A stretch of DNA of 64,000 bases from Erwinia pyri (GCF_030758455.1 NZ_CP132353.1:3472001-3536000), one strand, 5' to 3'; positions 1-9,489 are shown, counted from the first letter of the stretch. The notes: generated from the letters alone by a model not told the origin. A program made the numbers and translations.

Positions 1-762
1 CAGCGGCGCCAGCAAGCTGCCGTGCTGCTGCAACAGGCGCAGCAGACGCTGGAAAATCTTGTCCGGGCCACGCCAGAAGATATGCCGGAACAGCCAGAAG
101 GTTTGAGTGAAGTTGTTGCCAGCCTGTCGCAGCAGCTGCGGGAAAATGCCCGTCAGCAGGGGGAGACGCGCCAGCAGCTCAACAGTGATGCCGCCCGTCG
201 TCGTCAGCAGCAGGATCTGCTGAGTCAGATAGCGGACAATGAAAAAGAGGTTGAAGAGTGGGGCTACCTGAACCAGCTGATTGGCTCGCGCGACGGCGAT
301 AAGTTCCGTAAGTTCGCGCAGGGCCTGACGCTGGATCATCTGGTCTGGCTGGCAAATAACCAGCTTAACCGCCTGCATGGCCGTTACCTGTTGCAGCGTA
401 AATCGCAGGAGGCGCTGGAGCTTCAGGTCGTCGATACCTGGCAGGCAGATTCGCTGCGCGATACCCGTACGCTTTCCGGCGGCGAAAGCTTCCTGGTCAG
501 CCTGGCGCTTGCCCTGGCGCTCTCCGATCTGGTCAGCCATAAAACCAGAATAGAGTCGCTGTTTCTTGATGAGGGTTTCGGCACGCTGGATGCCGACACG
601 CTGGACAGCGCGCTGGATGCGCTGGATGCGCTGAATGCCAGCGGGAAAACCATCGGCGTGATCAGCCACGTAGAGGCGATGAAGGAACGCATCCCGGTGC
701 AGATTAAGGTCAGGAAAGTTAACGGACTGGGTTACAGCAAGCTGGAGACGCCAACCGCGTAA
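1..762 (+). CDS. sbcC: Nuclease SbcCD subunit C, C-terminal part (partial)
   Basis: The frame is open from the first base, so the gene begins upstream of the window. This is the C-terminal part of the SbcC ATPase, partner of the SbcD nuclease that cuts DNA hairpins and protein-blocked ends. Visible parts are the glutamine-rich end of the coiled coil, the ABC signature LSGGESF near base 474, the Walker B segment SLFLDEGFGTLD and the switch histidine in GVISHVEAM. The last residues (GYSKLETPTA) look like a normal terminus. In E. coli the gene lies in sbcDC next to phoB, and mak and rdgC follow some way downstream in both genomes. Here the araJ position is occupied by unrelated genes. The call is firm; only the N-terminus is missing. 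Confidence 0.97.
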   Translation, partial: QRRQQAAVLLQQAQQTLENLVRATPEDMPEQPEGLSEVVASLSQQLRENARQQGETRQQLNSDAARRRQQQDLLSQIADNEKEVEEWGYLNQLIGSRDGDKFRKFAQGLTLDHLVWLANNQLNRLHGRYLLQRKSQEALELQVVDTWQADSLRDTRTLSGGESFLVSLALALALSDLVSHKTRIESLFLDEGFGTLDADTLDSALDALDALNASGKTIGVISHVEAMKERIPVQIKVRKVNGLGYSKLETPTA

Positions 763-865
763 GCGCAGTAGCAGAGTGCGGCTGGCGGCCATTTTCAGAG
801 CCGCCAGTCTCACGGGGCCAAAGCCGCCCGCAGGGTTTTGCAGACTCAGCGTGCAGGAGAGAGAT

Positions 866-888
866 CAGGGCGCCATAAAGGCGCCCTG
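866..888. terminator. Hairpin between convergent sbcC and DUF799 gene
   Basis: A perfect 9-bp stem (CAGGGCGCC / GGCGCCCTG) with loop ATAAA lies between the two convergent stop codons. There is no U-run directly after the stem on either strand; a T-run begins about 10 bases later on the plus strand. It is probably a transcription end or RNA-stabilising hairpin. Confidence 0.5.
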
Positions 889-892
889 CGGA

Positions 893-1540
893 TCAGATTT
901 TTGCTGCCTTCGCACGCGGGCCAGGCAAGATGCCGCCGTTGCTGTTAGCAGTCAGTAATCTGTTGCTGGTGACGAAAGCAATTTTATGCGCACTGTCGCT
1001 GACGTTACTGGCTATCTGCTTCACCGCAGCGGCGATCAGTATCCCGATGACGCCCTGGTTACTGTTGTTCTGCTCGTTGTCGGTAGCGGTGGCCAGGCCA
1101 CTCCAGATCTGCTTCCCGGTACGAAGATCCACCAGTCTGGCGGTTGCCGACACCTGCGTCACGCTGTCGACCACAATATATTTTGTGCCGTAATCGGTGA
1201 TATCAATATAGAGTGCCGCGTCCGCATTAAAGATGCTGCGAAGCTTCGCAGCGCTCACGGAGCGGATATCCGTGGCGTTGTTCAATCCATTCTGCTTAAA
1301 GGTCTCTTCTACCACCGCTACCGGGAAAACATAGTAGCCCGACTCCGCCAGAGGCTGGGTGACCAGCGAGGTAAAACTGTGCGCGGCGTTGATATCCGGC
1401 GTATGGTTTTCAGCCGGCAGTACCAGAATAGAAGCGGGCTTGCTTTCGCGGAAAGCCGAGTAGTCATAAGGCGTTTTTTTGGCGCAGCCGGTCAGCGTCA
1501 CCACCGCCAGCAGTGCGGCAATTGCTAAGATTTTCTTCAT
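893..1540 (-). CDS. DUF799 (GNA1162-type) lipoprotein
   Basis: A 215-residue putative lipoprotein. The signal peptide ends in a lipobox, LTGC, with Cys19 as the acylated residue. The body (SILVLPAENHTPD, VDLRTGKQIWSG) matches the DUF799/GNA1162 family, which resembles the nucleotide-binding-like fold of TolB N-domains. It is the last gene of a three-gene minus-strand operon with DUF4810 and CsgG-family lipoproteins; its start overlaps the preceding stop by 4 bases (ATGA), indicating translational coupling. This trio recurs in many proteobacteria and is thought to form an envelope or secretion-associated complex, but its substrate is not established. No curli genes are nearby. Confidence 0.88.
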   Translation of the reverse strand: MKKILAIAALLAVVTLTGCAKKTPYDYSAFRESKPASILVLPAENHTPDINAAHSFTSLVTQPLAESGYYVFPVAVVEETFKQNGLNNATDIRSVSAAKLRSIFNADAALYIDITDYGTKYIVVDSVTQVSATARLVDLRTGKQIWSGLATATDNEQNNSNQGVIGILIAAAVKQIASNVSDSAHKIAFVTSNRLLTANSNGGILPGPRAKAAKI

Positions 1541-1893
1541 TGTTGTGCTCCTTGCTTGTTACGCATCAGGAAATCCATATAGCCCGCAGATTCAGGAAAA
1601 GCGGTTTTTTCAGCGGTAAATTGCTGGAAAGCCAGGTCAGGGTGGCCGGTATCCACATAGAGTAACCCCAGCTGGGCATGCAGCCCTGGCGCCACGGGTT
1701 TATTTTTGGCGTGTGCCTGCTGAATAACAGCATTCAGCGTTTCAATCTCTTTTTCCGGCGCTGCCGTATGCTGGTAATAGCTGTACAGAGAAGGCTGGTA
1801 ATCGCCCCAGTAATAGGTGGTGGTCGATTTTCCGGCGCAGGCCGTTAATAACAGCGCCGTAGCCGCTGCCAGAGTATATTTAATAACGCGCAT
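1537..1893 (-). CDS. DUF4810 lipoprotein
   Basis: A 118-residue small lipoprotein with a signal peptide and lipobox LTAC (Cys19). The following YYWGDYQPSLYSYY stretch is typical of DUF4810 proteins. The remainder resembles a short TPR-like helical region (QLGLLYVDTGHPDLAFQQF). It sits between the CsgG-like and DUF799 genes, 15 bases after the former and overlapping the latter by 4 bases. By position it is a subunit or chaperone of the same envelope assembly; direct function is unknown. Confidence 0.87.
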   Translation of the reverse strand: MRVIKYTLAAATALLLTACAGKSTTTYYWGDYQPSLYSYYQHTAAPEKEIETLNAVIQQAHAKNKPVAPGLHAQLGLLYVDTGHPDLAFQQFTAEKTAFPESAGYMDFLMRNKQGAQQ

Positions 1894-1908
1894 CTCTTTC
1901 TCCTTCTC

Positions 1909-2586
1909 TTATTTAACCGCGCGCCAGGCGCCCGATTCAATTCCGCTGACCAGATGATTCAGCGCTTCGCGGATCGCCAGATCCATTACTTTGCCATTCA
2001 GCGTCGAGTCGTAACTGGCGGTGCCGCCGAAACCGATCACTTCGCGATTGGAAAGCGCATATTCCCCTGCGCCCTGAACTGAATAAACCACTTCAGAGGT
2101 GGTGACATCGACAATATTCAGGTTCACTTTGGCGTAAGCGACCTGCGTTTTTCCGCGACCCAGGATCCCCCACAGCTGCTGGTCGCCTGTCTCTTTGCGG
2201 CCAAACTCGGTGATATCACCGGTGACGACGTAGTTGGCGCCTTTAATGGACTGTGCGCTGCCTTTGTAGCCCGCTTCCGCCTTGAGCTCCTCAAGGTTGG
2301 CGCGGTCCAGCACGTTAAAGCGGCCGGTCTGCTGCAGATGAGTAATAAGAATGGTTTTGGACTGATTGCCCAGACGATCCACGCCGTCGGAGAAAATTCC
2401 GTTCATATAGGAGGAGCGGTTATCAAACTTGCCTACCGCGATCGGGCTTTTCACGCCCTGATAAGCAGGCTGGCTGGCGGCAGTGACCTGCGGAGCCTCT
2501 ATAGAGCGGGAAGATTCGGTGGCGCAGCCGCTGAGAACAGCGCTGCTGAGTAACGTCAAAGCAACAAGGTGATAATGGCTTTTCAT
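1909..2586 (-). CDS. CsgG/HfaB-family lipoprotein
   Basis: A 225-residue lipoprotein with signal peptide and lipobox LSGC (Cys21). The sequence SPIAVGKFDNRSSY, the central QQTGRFNVLDRANLEELKAE and VVTGDITEFGRK follow the CsgG/HfaB family, whose curli member forms a nonameric outer-membrane secretion pore. It is shorter than curli CsgG and heads an operon with DUF4810 and DUF799 lipoproteins rather than csgDEF. The promoter should lie in the AT-rich 2587-2870 interval shared with the divergent TolA-like lipoprotein gene. Family assignment is good; a role in secretion is inference. Confidence 0.88.
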   Translation of the reverse strand: MKSHYHLVALTLLSSAVLSGCATESSRSIEAPQVTAASQPAYQGVKSPIAVGKFDNRSSYMNGIFSDGVDRLGNQSKTILITHLQQTGRFNVLDRANLEELKAEAGYKGSAQSIKGANYVVTGDITEFGRKETGDQQLWGILGRGKTQVAYAKVNLNIVDVTTSEVVYSVQGAGEYALSNREVIGFGGTASYDSTLNGKVMDLAIREALNHLVSGIESGAWRAVK

Positions 2587-2881
2587 TTCTTATCCATGAA
2601 TAAAGTAAAAACAATCCCGCACCCATTTTACATTTTCGGCAGCCCGCTAAACTCAGCGGCAGAAATAAAACAAACTTCTTGTTATTAACCTAATCATTCA
2701 TTCTGCCTGGAAAATAGTTTATTTCCGTTACTAAGTAATCTGTTCTATTATGGCAACTGCTCAATGGCGAGGTGGGCGATCGATAAATAGCCTGTGAGTG
2801 CTGGAATAATCTGTCAGCGAAAAGCTAACTCTGTAGACTATCGGCTGACATTAAATAATCTTTAGTAATTTGGATAATAAA

Positions 2882-3310
2882 ATGCGTTCAGCTAAACGGA
2901 ATAAGAGTCTGATCGGGGGCGTGCTGATGCTCTCTCTTGCAGGTTGCCAGATGCCAGATTCCCCGCGTCATCCTAAACTGCCTCCGCCCGGGGATCGGGA
3001 GATACAGGCGAATGCGGAAAAAGCCTGCGTGAAGCCGGCAGCGGGATTTACCCATTCTGACTGCCTTTATTTCGCTGCGCTGCAGTACGGCATTCAGCGT
3101 AATTTTTATGATTCAGAGCAGTATGCGGGGCGCGAATGCATCCTGACCATTCGTTACAACGAAAAGGGGCACTACGATGTCCAGAGCACCTCAGGGGATG
3201 AACGGCTGTGCAAGAAAGCCTGGAGCACGGTCAGCTCGGCAGAAAATTTGCCGCCGCCGCCGCCAGGCATACCAAAAAGTATGATACTGGATTTCAAACC
3301 AGGCGGTTAA
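2882..3310 (+). CDS. TolA C-terminal-like lipoprotein
   Basis: A 142-residue protein read from the ATG at 2882; a TTG four codons earlier is also in frame. It has a signal peptide and lipobox LAGC. The second half (ECILTIRYNEKGHYDVQSTSGDERLCKKAW, in pieces) matches the TolA C-terminal fold, with the two cysteines and GD..LC..A pattern of that family, and ends in a proline-rich PPPPPGIPKSM tail. TolA-C domains bind TolB, colicins or phage proteins; this one lacks the TolA membrane anchor and long helix, so it is a stand-alone periplasm-facing version. Its stop shares bases with the stop of the convergent AraC gene inside a GTTAAC palindrome. Confidence 0.8.
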   Translation: MRSAKRNKSLIGGVLMLSLAGCQMPDSPRHPKLPPPGDREIQANAEKACVKPAAGFTHSDCLYFAALQYGIQRNFYDSEQYAGRECILTIRYNEKGHYDVQSTSGDERLCKKAWSTVSSAENLPPPPPGIPKSMILDFKPGG

Positions 3311-4374
3311 CCCGCCTTTTCATGCTGACGCCACTGCCGCGGACTGATGCCAAACCAGCGGCGGAAAGCGCGGGAAAAGGCGCTCACCTCTGAATAGCCC
3401 AGCAGCAGCGCCATTTCAGAGATTGGCAGCTGACGCTGCTGCAGATAGTGTGTCGCCATCTCGCAGCGAACCTTGTCCACCAGCGCGGTAAAACTCAGGT
3501 TCTCGTCGCGCAGACGGCGTTGCAGTGACCAGCTCGACAGCCCCATTTTCTCCGCCACCTCTTCCAGTACCGGTTCCCCTTTCAGCAGCACCAGATGAAC
3601 CTGAGCGCGCGCCTGATCGACAATATTTTGCTGTGAGGTGGTGCTGTTGAGGCGACGGATGGCGTCCTGCATCACCATCAGCAGCATGGGATCGCTCTCC
3701 GGCATGGCCCGCATCAGATCGCGCTTAGGGATAACCAGCGAATTAAAGGGTTGATCAAAATAGACAGGCGCATCAAATACTTTGCAGTGCTCATGCCACT
3801 GAGAAGGTCGTGGATGTTCAAAATGCACTTCACGCGGCGCCCAGTTTTTGCCAGCGACGTGGCGGATCAGATTCATAAACATACCCAGCGTCAGCTCAGC
3901 ATCCTGACGCCGACAAAGGATCGCGCCGTGGCGCACCTGATAATCCAGCCGCCAGCAGTCGCCTTTATTGGCCAGGCGGGTCAGCGTATCGTGCTGATGC
4001 CAGGGAAAAGCGTTAACCACGTTATGTAACGCCTGCTCCAGCGTGCCTGAACAGAGACCCACATAGCCGATCAGACCTAATGACTGCGGTTTAAACTGCT
4101 TGCCGTAATGTAAACCGAAGTTATCAAATCCCGAACAGCGCGCCGCTTCCTCCATGACGCGACAATAATTGATCAGCCCCAGGCTCAGGGTCGGGCTGGC
4201 GAGCAGTTCAGGATCGATGCCGCTTACTCCGAAAATCCGATCGACATCGCCACCTTTGTCACTGATAAAATCACTTAAGCCGCTGGCCGCAGCGGCCAGC
4301 ACGCCGCGATTACTGGCGACGCTGGCCTGCAGCGCCGTCGCCATATCAGGCTGTTTGATCACTCCGGTTTCCAT
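3307..4374 (-). CDS. AraC-family transcriptional regulator (OruR/QhpR-like)
   Basis: A 355-residue regulator from the ATG at 4374, chosen because GAGG lies 8 bases upstream; an in-frame GTG at 4401 is poorer. The N-terminal two thirds match the Arabinose_bd-type sensor domain of OruR-like regulators (LGLIGYVGLCSGTLEQAL). The last ~90 residues carry the two AraC helix-turn-helix motifs, including LLLGYSEVSAFSRAFRRWFG. It lies about 55 bases downstream of the phosphotransferase gene and is probably cotranscribed with it. With the divergent permease it makes a local regulator-kinase-transporter module, so it may sense an amino alcohol or its product. The ligand is inference. Confidence 0.88.
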   Translation of the reverse strand: METGVIKQPDMATALQASVASNRGVLAAAASGLSDFISDKGGDVDRIFGVSGIDPELLASPTLSLGLINYCRVMEEAARCSGFDNFGLHYGKQFKPQSLGLIGYVGLCSGTLEQALHNVVNAFPWHQHDTLTRLANKGDCWRLDYQVRHGAILCRRQDAELTLGMFMNLIRHVAGKNWAPREVHFEHPRPSQWHEHCKVFDAPVYFDQPFNSLVIPKRDLMRAMPESDPMLLMVMQDAIRRLNSTTSQQNIVDQARAQVHLVLLKGEPVLEEVAEKMGLSSWSLQRRLRDENLSFTALVDKVRCEMATHYLQQRQLPISEMALLLGYSEVSAFSRAFRRWFGISPRQWRQHEKAG

Positions 4375-4429
4375 TATCATCGCCTCGGCAGGGGAACACA
4401 CCCTGCTTATGCAGCAATAATCATACCAA

Positions 4430-5434
4430 TCAGGCCCCCACGGGCAGGTCGCTGGTTTCCAGATAGCGGCGACAGAGGCGCACGGAGTGATCGGCCCAGT
4501 GAGGCCCCAGACTCTGCGCCATCTCCGTCTCCGCGTGCGATCCCACCCAGGCCAGCAGCTGGATCCGCCGCTGGATCAACAGGGTGGGCACCCTTGCCAT
4601 CTCCCGATCGCTGATATGCGCCACCTGCTCATAGCCCCTGATCCAGTGATCGATCCATTCGGCTGCACGGGGATGGTGCTCCACAAAACTGATCGCTGCC
4701 GCAAGATCGTGCAGATACCAGCCCATGCCGCAGTCGTCGAAGTCGATTACCCGCGTTTCCCCTTTATGCAGCAGCAGGTTTGTCAGGCGCAGATCGGCAT
4801 GGATCAGGCCGTAATGGGCAGGATCTTTGCCGAACGCCTGCAGATCTTCACCCACGCGGCCAATGGCTTCTTCAACAACCGGACGATCCTCAGGGCGTAA
4901 ATTGGGCGCATCCCGCCAGTCTCCCCAGTGGCTCTGCGGGCTGACCATGCTGTGATGATCCCAGATAATACGCTGGAAACCGGCAGGCTTCTGCCAGCTT
5001 CTGCTGTGCTGATGCAGCCGGGCGGTAATATGGCCCAGCTGCTGAAAAGCACGGGGATCAACCTCCGTGGTGGGCATCTCGCCCTCAATCCAGTGAAACA
5101 GGACGGCGTGGCGCCTGCTGCCGTCCGGCAACAGCAGCGTCTGGACGGTTTCACCCTCTTTATCCGCCACCGCTTCAGGGACGACGATCCCCGTTTCCCG
5201 CAGCGCGTCGAGCCAGTGCAGCTCGCTTTCGATATCCGCACGCGCATGATAGTTGCCCCGATGCAGCCGTAACGCATAACGTTTGCCTTCCGCCGCCAGC
5301 AGAAACGTGGCGTTCTCTGAGCGGCAAAGCAGGCTCAGCGTTCCCTGCAGCGAAGCGGGATAGCGGGCGACCGCTTGCTGCGCAAGCGTAAACAGCGCGG
5401 TGTTATCCAGGTCATCATATTGTGTGGCAGTCAT
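4430..5434 (-). CDS. APH/ChoK-type small-molecule kinase (putative amino-alcohol kinase)
   Basis: A 334-residue phosphotransferase of the APH/homoserine-kinase-II-like family. The Brenner loop is intact (IHADLRLTNLLL) and is followed by the metal-binding VIDFDDCGMGWYLHDLA. FDDCG is characteristic of this subgroup rather than of antibiotic-modifying enzymes. Neighbours are an AraC regulator and, divergently, an ethanolamine-type permease. That context favours phosphorylation of ethanolamine or a related amino alcohol or hydroxylysine. The PLP phospho-lyase that would complete such a route is not in this window. Family call is firm; substrate is inference. Confidence 0.82.
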   Translation of the reverse strand: MTATQYDDLDNTALFTLAQQAVARYPASLQGTLSLLCRSENATFLLAAEGKRYALRLHRGNYHARADIESELHWLDALRETGIVVPEAVADKEGETVQTLLLPDGSRRHAVLFHWIEGEMPTTEVDPRAFQQLGHITARLHQHSRSWQKPAGFQRIIWDHHSMVSPQSHWGDWRDAPNLRPEDRPVVEEAIGRVGEDLQAFGKDPAHYGLIHADLRLTNLLLHKGETRVIDFDDCGMGWYLHDLAAAISFVEHHPRAAEWIDHWIRGYEQVAHISDREMARVPTLLIQRRIQLLAWVGSHAETEMAQSLGPHWADHSVRLCRRYLETSDLPVGA

Positions 5435-5660
5435 AGTCTGGCTCCTGAGAGGTTAGCGCCGGTTGTGTTACCAGCATGGCGTCGCCAGGCCTGCACCGCT
5501 TGACCGCAGACGACCCTCTTTTGACTGTAGCGTGCATCCGGCGCTTTTCTTGCCGCTGAGTTGACAGCAGAGCACAAAATTCCTTACGCCCGCGTCAAGT
5601 TTCCCCCCGGCCCCGGCTGCATTATCGACTGACAATAAAATTCATCACGGGGATATCACT

Positions 5661-7025
5661 ATGACAGGCAAGCTGAAGCCCACCCTGGGCACAATACATC
5701 TGTGGGGCATTGCGGTAGGTCTGGTCATTTCCGGCGAATATTTTGGCTGGAGTTATGGCTGGGGCGTGGCGGGAACGCTGGGTTTCCTGGTGACCACCGC
5801 GCTGATCGCCACCATGTACACCTGCTTTATCTTTAGCTTTACCGAACTGACCACGGCGATCCCCCATGCCGGTGGGCCTTTTGCCTACAGCCGTCGTGCG
5901 TTCGGCGAGACCGGTGGCCTGATCGCCGGTATGGCTACCCTGATTGAATTCGTTTTTGCGCCCCCCGCCATCGCCATGGCTATCGGCGCTTATCTCAACG
6001 TGCAGTTTCCTGAGCTTAACCCCAAATATGCCGCCGTGGGCGCCTACGTCATCTTTATGACGCTGAATATCCTGGGCGTGAAGCTGGCGGCGATGTTTGA
6101 ACTGGTGGTCACCGTACTGGCGGTGCTTGAGCTTCTGGTGTTTATGGGTGTGGTGGCGCCGGGCTTCAGCGTGGCGAACTTCGCCGCCAACGGCTGGTCG
6201 GGCGGCGAGCACTTCGGTATGCCTGCCCTCTCCGGTATTTTTGCCGCCATCCCATTTGCTATCTGGTTCTTCCTGGCGATTGAAGGGGCAGCGATGGCGG
6301 CGGAAGAGGCGAAAGATCCGAAACGGACGATCCCCAAAGCCTATATCAGCGGTATTCTGACGCTGGTGATCCTGGCTATCGGCGTGATGCTGCTGGCGGG
6401 CGGCGCGGGCGACTGGCGCAAGCTGTCAGATATCAACGATCCGCTGCCGCAGGCGATGAAAATGGTGGTGGGTGAAAACTCTGGCTGGATGCATATGCTG
6501 GTCTGGATCGGCCTGTTCGGCCTTGTTGCCAGCTTCCACGGCATTATTCTCGGCTATTCCCGCCAGTTCTTTGCCCTCTCCCGCGCTGGCTATTTACCTG
6601 CGGGCCTGGCAAAACTCTCCCGCTTCCAGACGCCTCACCGGGCGATTATTGCAGGTGGGCTGATTGGCATAGCGGCAATCTTCAGCGACAGCTGGATTAA
6701 TCTGCAGGGCATGACGCTGACGGCAGCGATGATTACCATGGCGGTATTTGGCGCCATCGTGATGTATCTGATGAGCATGCTGAGCCTGTTCAGGCTGCGC
6801 CGCATCGCACCCGAGATGGCGCGCAGCTTCCGGGCGCCGGGCTACCCGATTGTGCCGGGTATTGCGCTGGTGCTGGCGCTGGTCTGTTTGATTGCGATGC
6901 TCTGGTTTAACCCGGTCATCGGCGCGCTTTTCATAGCCTTTATGGTGGCTGGCTATATTTACTTCCTGATGACCAGAAACCAGCGTGACAGCGCCCCACG
7001 TGACGCTATGCTGACAGGCGAGTAA
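5661..7025 (+). CDS. Ethanolamine-type permease (APC superfamily)
   Basis: A 454-residue inner-membrane transporter with about 12 hydrophobic helices. It starts GTIHLWGIAVGLVISGEYFGW (in pieces), the hallmark of the bacterial ethanolamine permease family, and contains GGPFAYSRRAFGETGG and AIEGAAMAAEEAKDPKRTIPKA, the conserved APC region after helix 6. ATG 5661 follows a GGGGATA sequence. It diverges from the kinase/AraC pair across a 226-bp regulatory gap. Substrate is most likely ethanolamine or a similar amino alcohol, but other amines are possible. No eut microcompartment genes are present, so uptake would feed another route. Confidence 0.87.
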   Translation: MTGKLKPTLGTIHLWGIAVGLVISGEYFGWSYGWGVAGTLGFLVTTALIATMYTCFIFSFTELTTAIPHAGGPFAYSRRAFGETGGLIAGMATLIEFVFAPPAIAMAIGAYLNVQFPELNPKYAAVGAYVIFMTLNILGVKLAAMFELVVTVLAVLELLVFMGVVAPGFSVANFAANGWSGGEHFGMPALSGIFAAIPFAIWFFLAIEGAAMAAEEAKDPKRTIPKAYISGILTLVILAIGVMLLAGGAGDWRKLSDINDPLPQAMKMVVGENSGWMHMLVWIGLFGLVASFHGIILGYSRQFFALSRAGYLPAGLAKLSRFQTPHRAIIAGGLIGIAAIFSDSWINLQGMTLTAAMITMAVFGAIVMYLMSMLSLFRLRRIAPEMARSFRAPGYPIVPGIALVLALVCLIAMLWFNPVIGALFIAFMVAGYIYFLMTRNQRDSAPRDAMLTGE

Positions 7026-7160
7026 CAATAACGGGCGGCGGAAGCTCCCTTTGATAACAACGTCTGGCGTAGAAAAATGATTACGCCGGGCAGACTCTAC
7101 AGAGCGGCGGTTGCAAAGGGGATCGCCGCTCTCACCAGTGGTGAACCGTCCGACCTGGGA

Positions 7161-8069
7161 TTACGCCTGCGGCCAGAGCCAGGCAGCGCCGCGGACGCCG
7201 CTGGAGTCGCCATGGGCGGCCTTACGCAGGGGTGTTTCGCACTCCCCGCCAAAGACCCATTTTTTCATCAGCTGCGGCACAGTCTGGTAAAGCCGGTCGT
7301 TATTGCTCATGCCGCCCCCCATGACAATCACGTCGGGGTCGAGAAGATTCACTACCTGTGCCAGTGCTTTCGCCAGGCGCAGCTCATAACGGCTCATCGC
7401 CAGCTCGGCTACCGGATCCTGCTGCTCAAGCAGCCTGATAATCTCTGCGCCCTTAAGCGCCACTCCGCTCAGGCGATGGTAATCGATGGCGAAGCCGGTA
7501 CCGGAGATAAAGGTTTCGGTACAGCCCTGTTTGCCACAGTAGCACGGCACCTCTTCACGGTAGCGCAGCTCATCTTCATCCATCCACGGCAGGGGGTTAT
7601 GCCCCCACTCGCCCGCATTGCCGTTGCCGCCAATGTGCGCCTGGCCCTGCAAAGCGATCCCGGCTCCGCAGCCGGTACCGATAATCACCGCAAAAACCGT
7701 CTGCTGACCTGCGGCTGCGCCATCAATGGCTTCCGAGACTGCCAGGCAGTTGGCATCGTTGGCGATGCGGACTTCGCGGTTGAGCAGTTTGTGCAGATCT
7801 TTATCCAGCGGCTGACCATTCAGCCAGGTTGAATTGGCGTTTTTCACCCGTTGGGTAAAGGGCGACAGCGTACCGGGAATGCCTATACCTACGCTGCCCC
7901 GCTCACCCGTTTTCTCTTCCGCCAGCGTCACGAGATCGGCAATCGCTTTTAACGTCTGCTGATAATCATCGCGCGGGGTGGCAACACGGTGGCGAAACAG
8001 CGTCTCTCCTGATTCCGCAAGCGCGATCACCTCAACTTTCGTTCCACCTAAATCAATCCCGATACGCAC
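7161..8069 (-). CDS. mak: Fructokinase (ROK family)
   Basis: A 302-residue ROK-family sugar kinase closely resembling E. coli Mak (YajF), which phosphorylates fructose (and mannose) at C6. It begins [17 protein letters not shown] with the ATP phosphate motif DLGGTK. The [15 protein letters not shown] region has the catalytic and substrate residues, and [15 protein letters not shown] is the ROK zinc site. Gene order mak-rdgC, divergent, is conserved with E. coli. The monocistronic start at 8069 faces rdgC across 144 bases. Confidence 0.95.
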   Translation of the reverse strand: MRIGIDLGGTKVEVIALAESGETLFRHRVATPRDDYQQTLKAIADLVTLAEEKTGERGSVGIGIPGTLSPFTQRVKNANSTWLNGQPLDKDLHKLLNREVRIANDANCLAVSEAIDGAAAGQQTVFAVIIGTGCGAGIALQGQAHIGGNGNAGEWGHNPLPWMDEDELRYREEVPCYCGKQGCTETFISGTGFAIDYHRLSGVALKGAEIIRLLEQQDPVAELAMSRYELRLAKALAQVVNLLDPDVIVMGGGMSNNDRLYQTVPQLMKKWVFGGECETPLRKAAHGDSSGVRGAAWLWPQA

Positions 8070-8213
8070 TTGTTATTCCTCATTATTTAACGGTCTCTCT
8101 TTTACCTTAGAAGGCCAGAGGCGGAAAGGCAATGAAACGCCGCCGCCGATTCGCTATCATGCGCGCTGACTTAAAATTAGCGCGCCTGATGCGCGCCAGA
8201 GAGGGAAAGCATA

Positions 8214-9125
8214 ATGCTGTGGTTTAAGAATTTAATGGTCTATCGTCTGAATCGCGAGATCCCGCTGGCGGTGGATGAAATGGAAAAACAGCTTGAGGCA
8301 TTCACTTTCACTCCCTGTGGCAGCCAGGATATGGCGAAAACCGGTTGGGTGTCGCCGATGGGTCCGCGTGGCGATGCGCTGACCCACGTTAATAACGGTC
8401 AAATCCTGATTTGCGCACGTAAGGAAGAGAAGATCCTGCCTTCGCCGGTGATCAAACAGGCGCTGGAGGCTAAAATCAGCAAGCTGGAAGCTGAGCAGCA
8501 GCGCAAACTAAAAAAGACAGAGAAAGACTCACTGAAAGATGAGGTGCTGCACAGCCTGCTGCCGCGTGCCTTCAGCCGTTTTAACCAGACCTTCGTGTGG
8601 ATCGATACCGTCAATAATCTGATTATGGTTGACTGCGCCAGTGCCAAAAAAGCGGAAGATACGCTGGCGCTGTTGCGTAAAAGCCTGGGTTCGCTGCCGG
8701 TGGTGCCGCTGACGCTGGAAAGTCCTATCGAGCTGACGATGACCGAATGGGTTCGCTCGGGTGAAACGCCTGCGGGCTTTGCGCTGATGGATGAAGCGGA
8801 GCTGAAAGCGCTGCTGGAAGATGGCGGCGTGATCCGCTGCAAGAAGCAGGATCTGGTTTGTGATGAGATTGCCAACCATATCGAAGCGGGCAAGCTGGTG
8901 ACCAAACTGGCGCTGGACTGGCAGGAGCGCGTACAGCTACTGCTCTCTGATGACGGCTCGCTGAAACGCCTGAAGTTTGCCGACACGCTGCGTGAACAGA
9001 ATGACGATATCGATCGCGACGATGTTCAGGCGCGGTTTGATGCAGACTTTATTCTGATGACCAGCGAACTGGCCGCGCTGGTGAGCAATACCGTTGAAGC
9101 ATTAGGTGGCGAAGCGCAGCGTTAA
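8214..9125 (+). CDS. rdgC: Recombination-associated protein RdgC
   Basis: A 303-residue protein of the length expected for RdgC, starting [18 protein letters not shown]. RdgC is a nucleoid-associated ring-forming DNA-binding protein that limits RecA filament formation. ATG 8214 has GAGGGAAAG upstream. Just upstream lies a GC-rich 7-bp inverted repeat (GCGCGCT / AGCGCGC, 8161-8185) flanking a TAAAAT hexamer that could be the -10. Position between mak and ppnP is conserved with E. coli. Confidence 0.97.
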   Translation: MLWFKNLMVYRLNREIPLAVDEMEKQLEAFTFTPCGSQDMAKTGWVSPMGPRGDALTHVNNGQILICARKEEKILPSPVIKQALEAKISKLEAEQQRKLKKTEKDSLKDEVLHSLLPRAFSRFNQTFVWIDTVNNLIMVDCASAKKAEDTLALLRKSLGSLPVVPLTLESPIELTMTEWVRSGETPAGFALMDEAELKALLEDGGVIRCKKQDLVCDEIANHIEAGKLVTKLALDWQERVQLLLSDDGSLKRLKFADTLREQNDDIDRDDVQARFDADFILMTSELAALVSNTVEALGGEAQR

Positions 9126-9152
9126 CCGCTGCGTCATTCAATGCGTCAACTC

Positions 9153-9176
9153 CCCGGCTACAGCATGGTAGCCGGG
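9153..9176. terminator. Hairpin between convergent rdgC and ppnP
   Basis: A perfect 9-bp stem (CCCGGCTAC / GTAGCCGGG) with a 6-base loop lies between the stops of rdgC and ppnP. No U-run follows, so it is either a weak intrinsic terminator or a 3'-end stabiliser for both transcripts. Confidence 0.55.
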
Positions 9177-9198
9177 TCTGCCGCGAGGCAAAAAGTAA

Positions 9199-9489
9199 TT
9201 AGTCTTTCAGGTAACGGCAAAGGTAGGAGGAAGGCTCCGCAACCTGCAGATGGAATTCGCTGTGACCCGGCACGTTAAAGATCTGGCCCGGTTCATAGAG
9301 TTTCCACTCCGTTTCTCCCTGAAGCAGCACCTTCAGCGACCCGCTGACCACCGTCATCTCTTCCGCCTGGGCCGTGCCAAACGTATATTCGCCTTCCGCC
9401 ATCACGCCTACGCTGGCGCGCCCGGTACTGGCACTGTCGAAACCAATTGATTTCACTTTTCCGTCGAAGTACTCACTGACGTTGAGCAT
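9199..9489 (-). CDS. ppnP: Pyrimidine/purine nucleoside phosphorylase PpnP
   Basis: A 96-residue cupin-fold protein read from ATG 9489 ([17 protein letters not shown]). The 22 codons upstream are open but do not match the family. PpnP (YaiE) splits nucleosides with phosphate. The motifs [22 protein letters not shown] and [11 protein letters not shown] are family-typical. In E. coli the order aroM-yaiE is the same. The gene is close behind aroM on the same strand (58 bases) and may be cotranscribed. Confidence 0.95.
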   Translation of the reverse strand: MLNVSEYFDGKVKSIGFDSASTGRASVGVMAEGEYTFGTAQAEEMTVVSGSLKVLLQGETEWKLYEPGQIFNVPGHSEFHLQVAEPSSYLCRYLKD

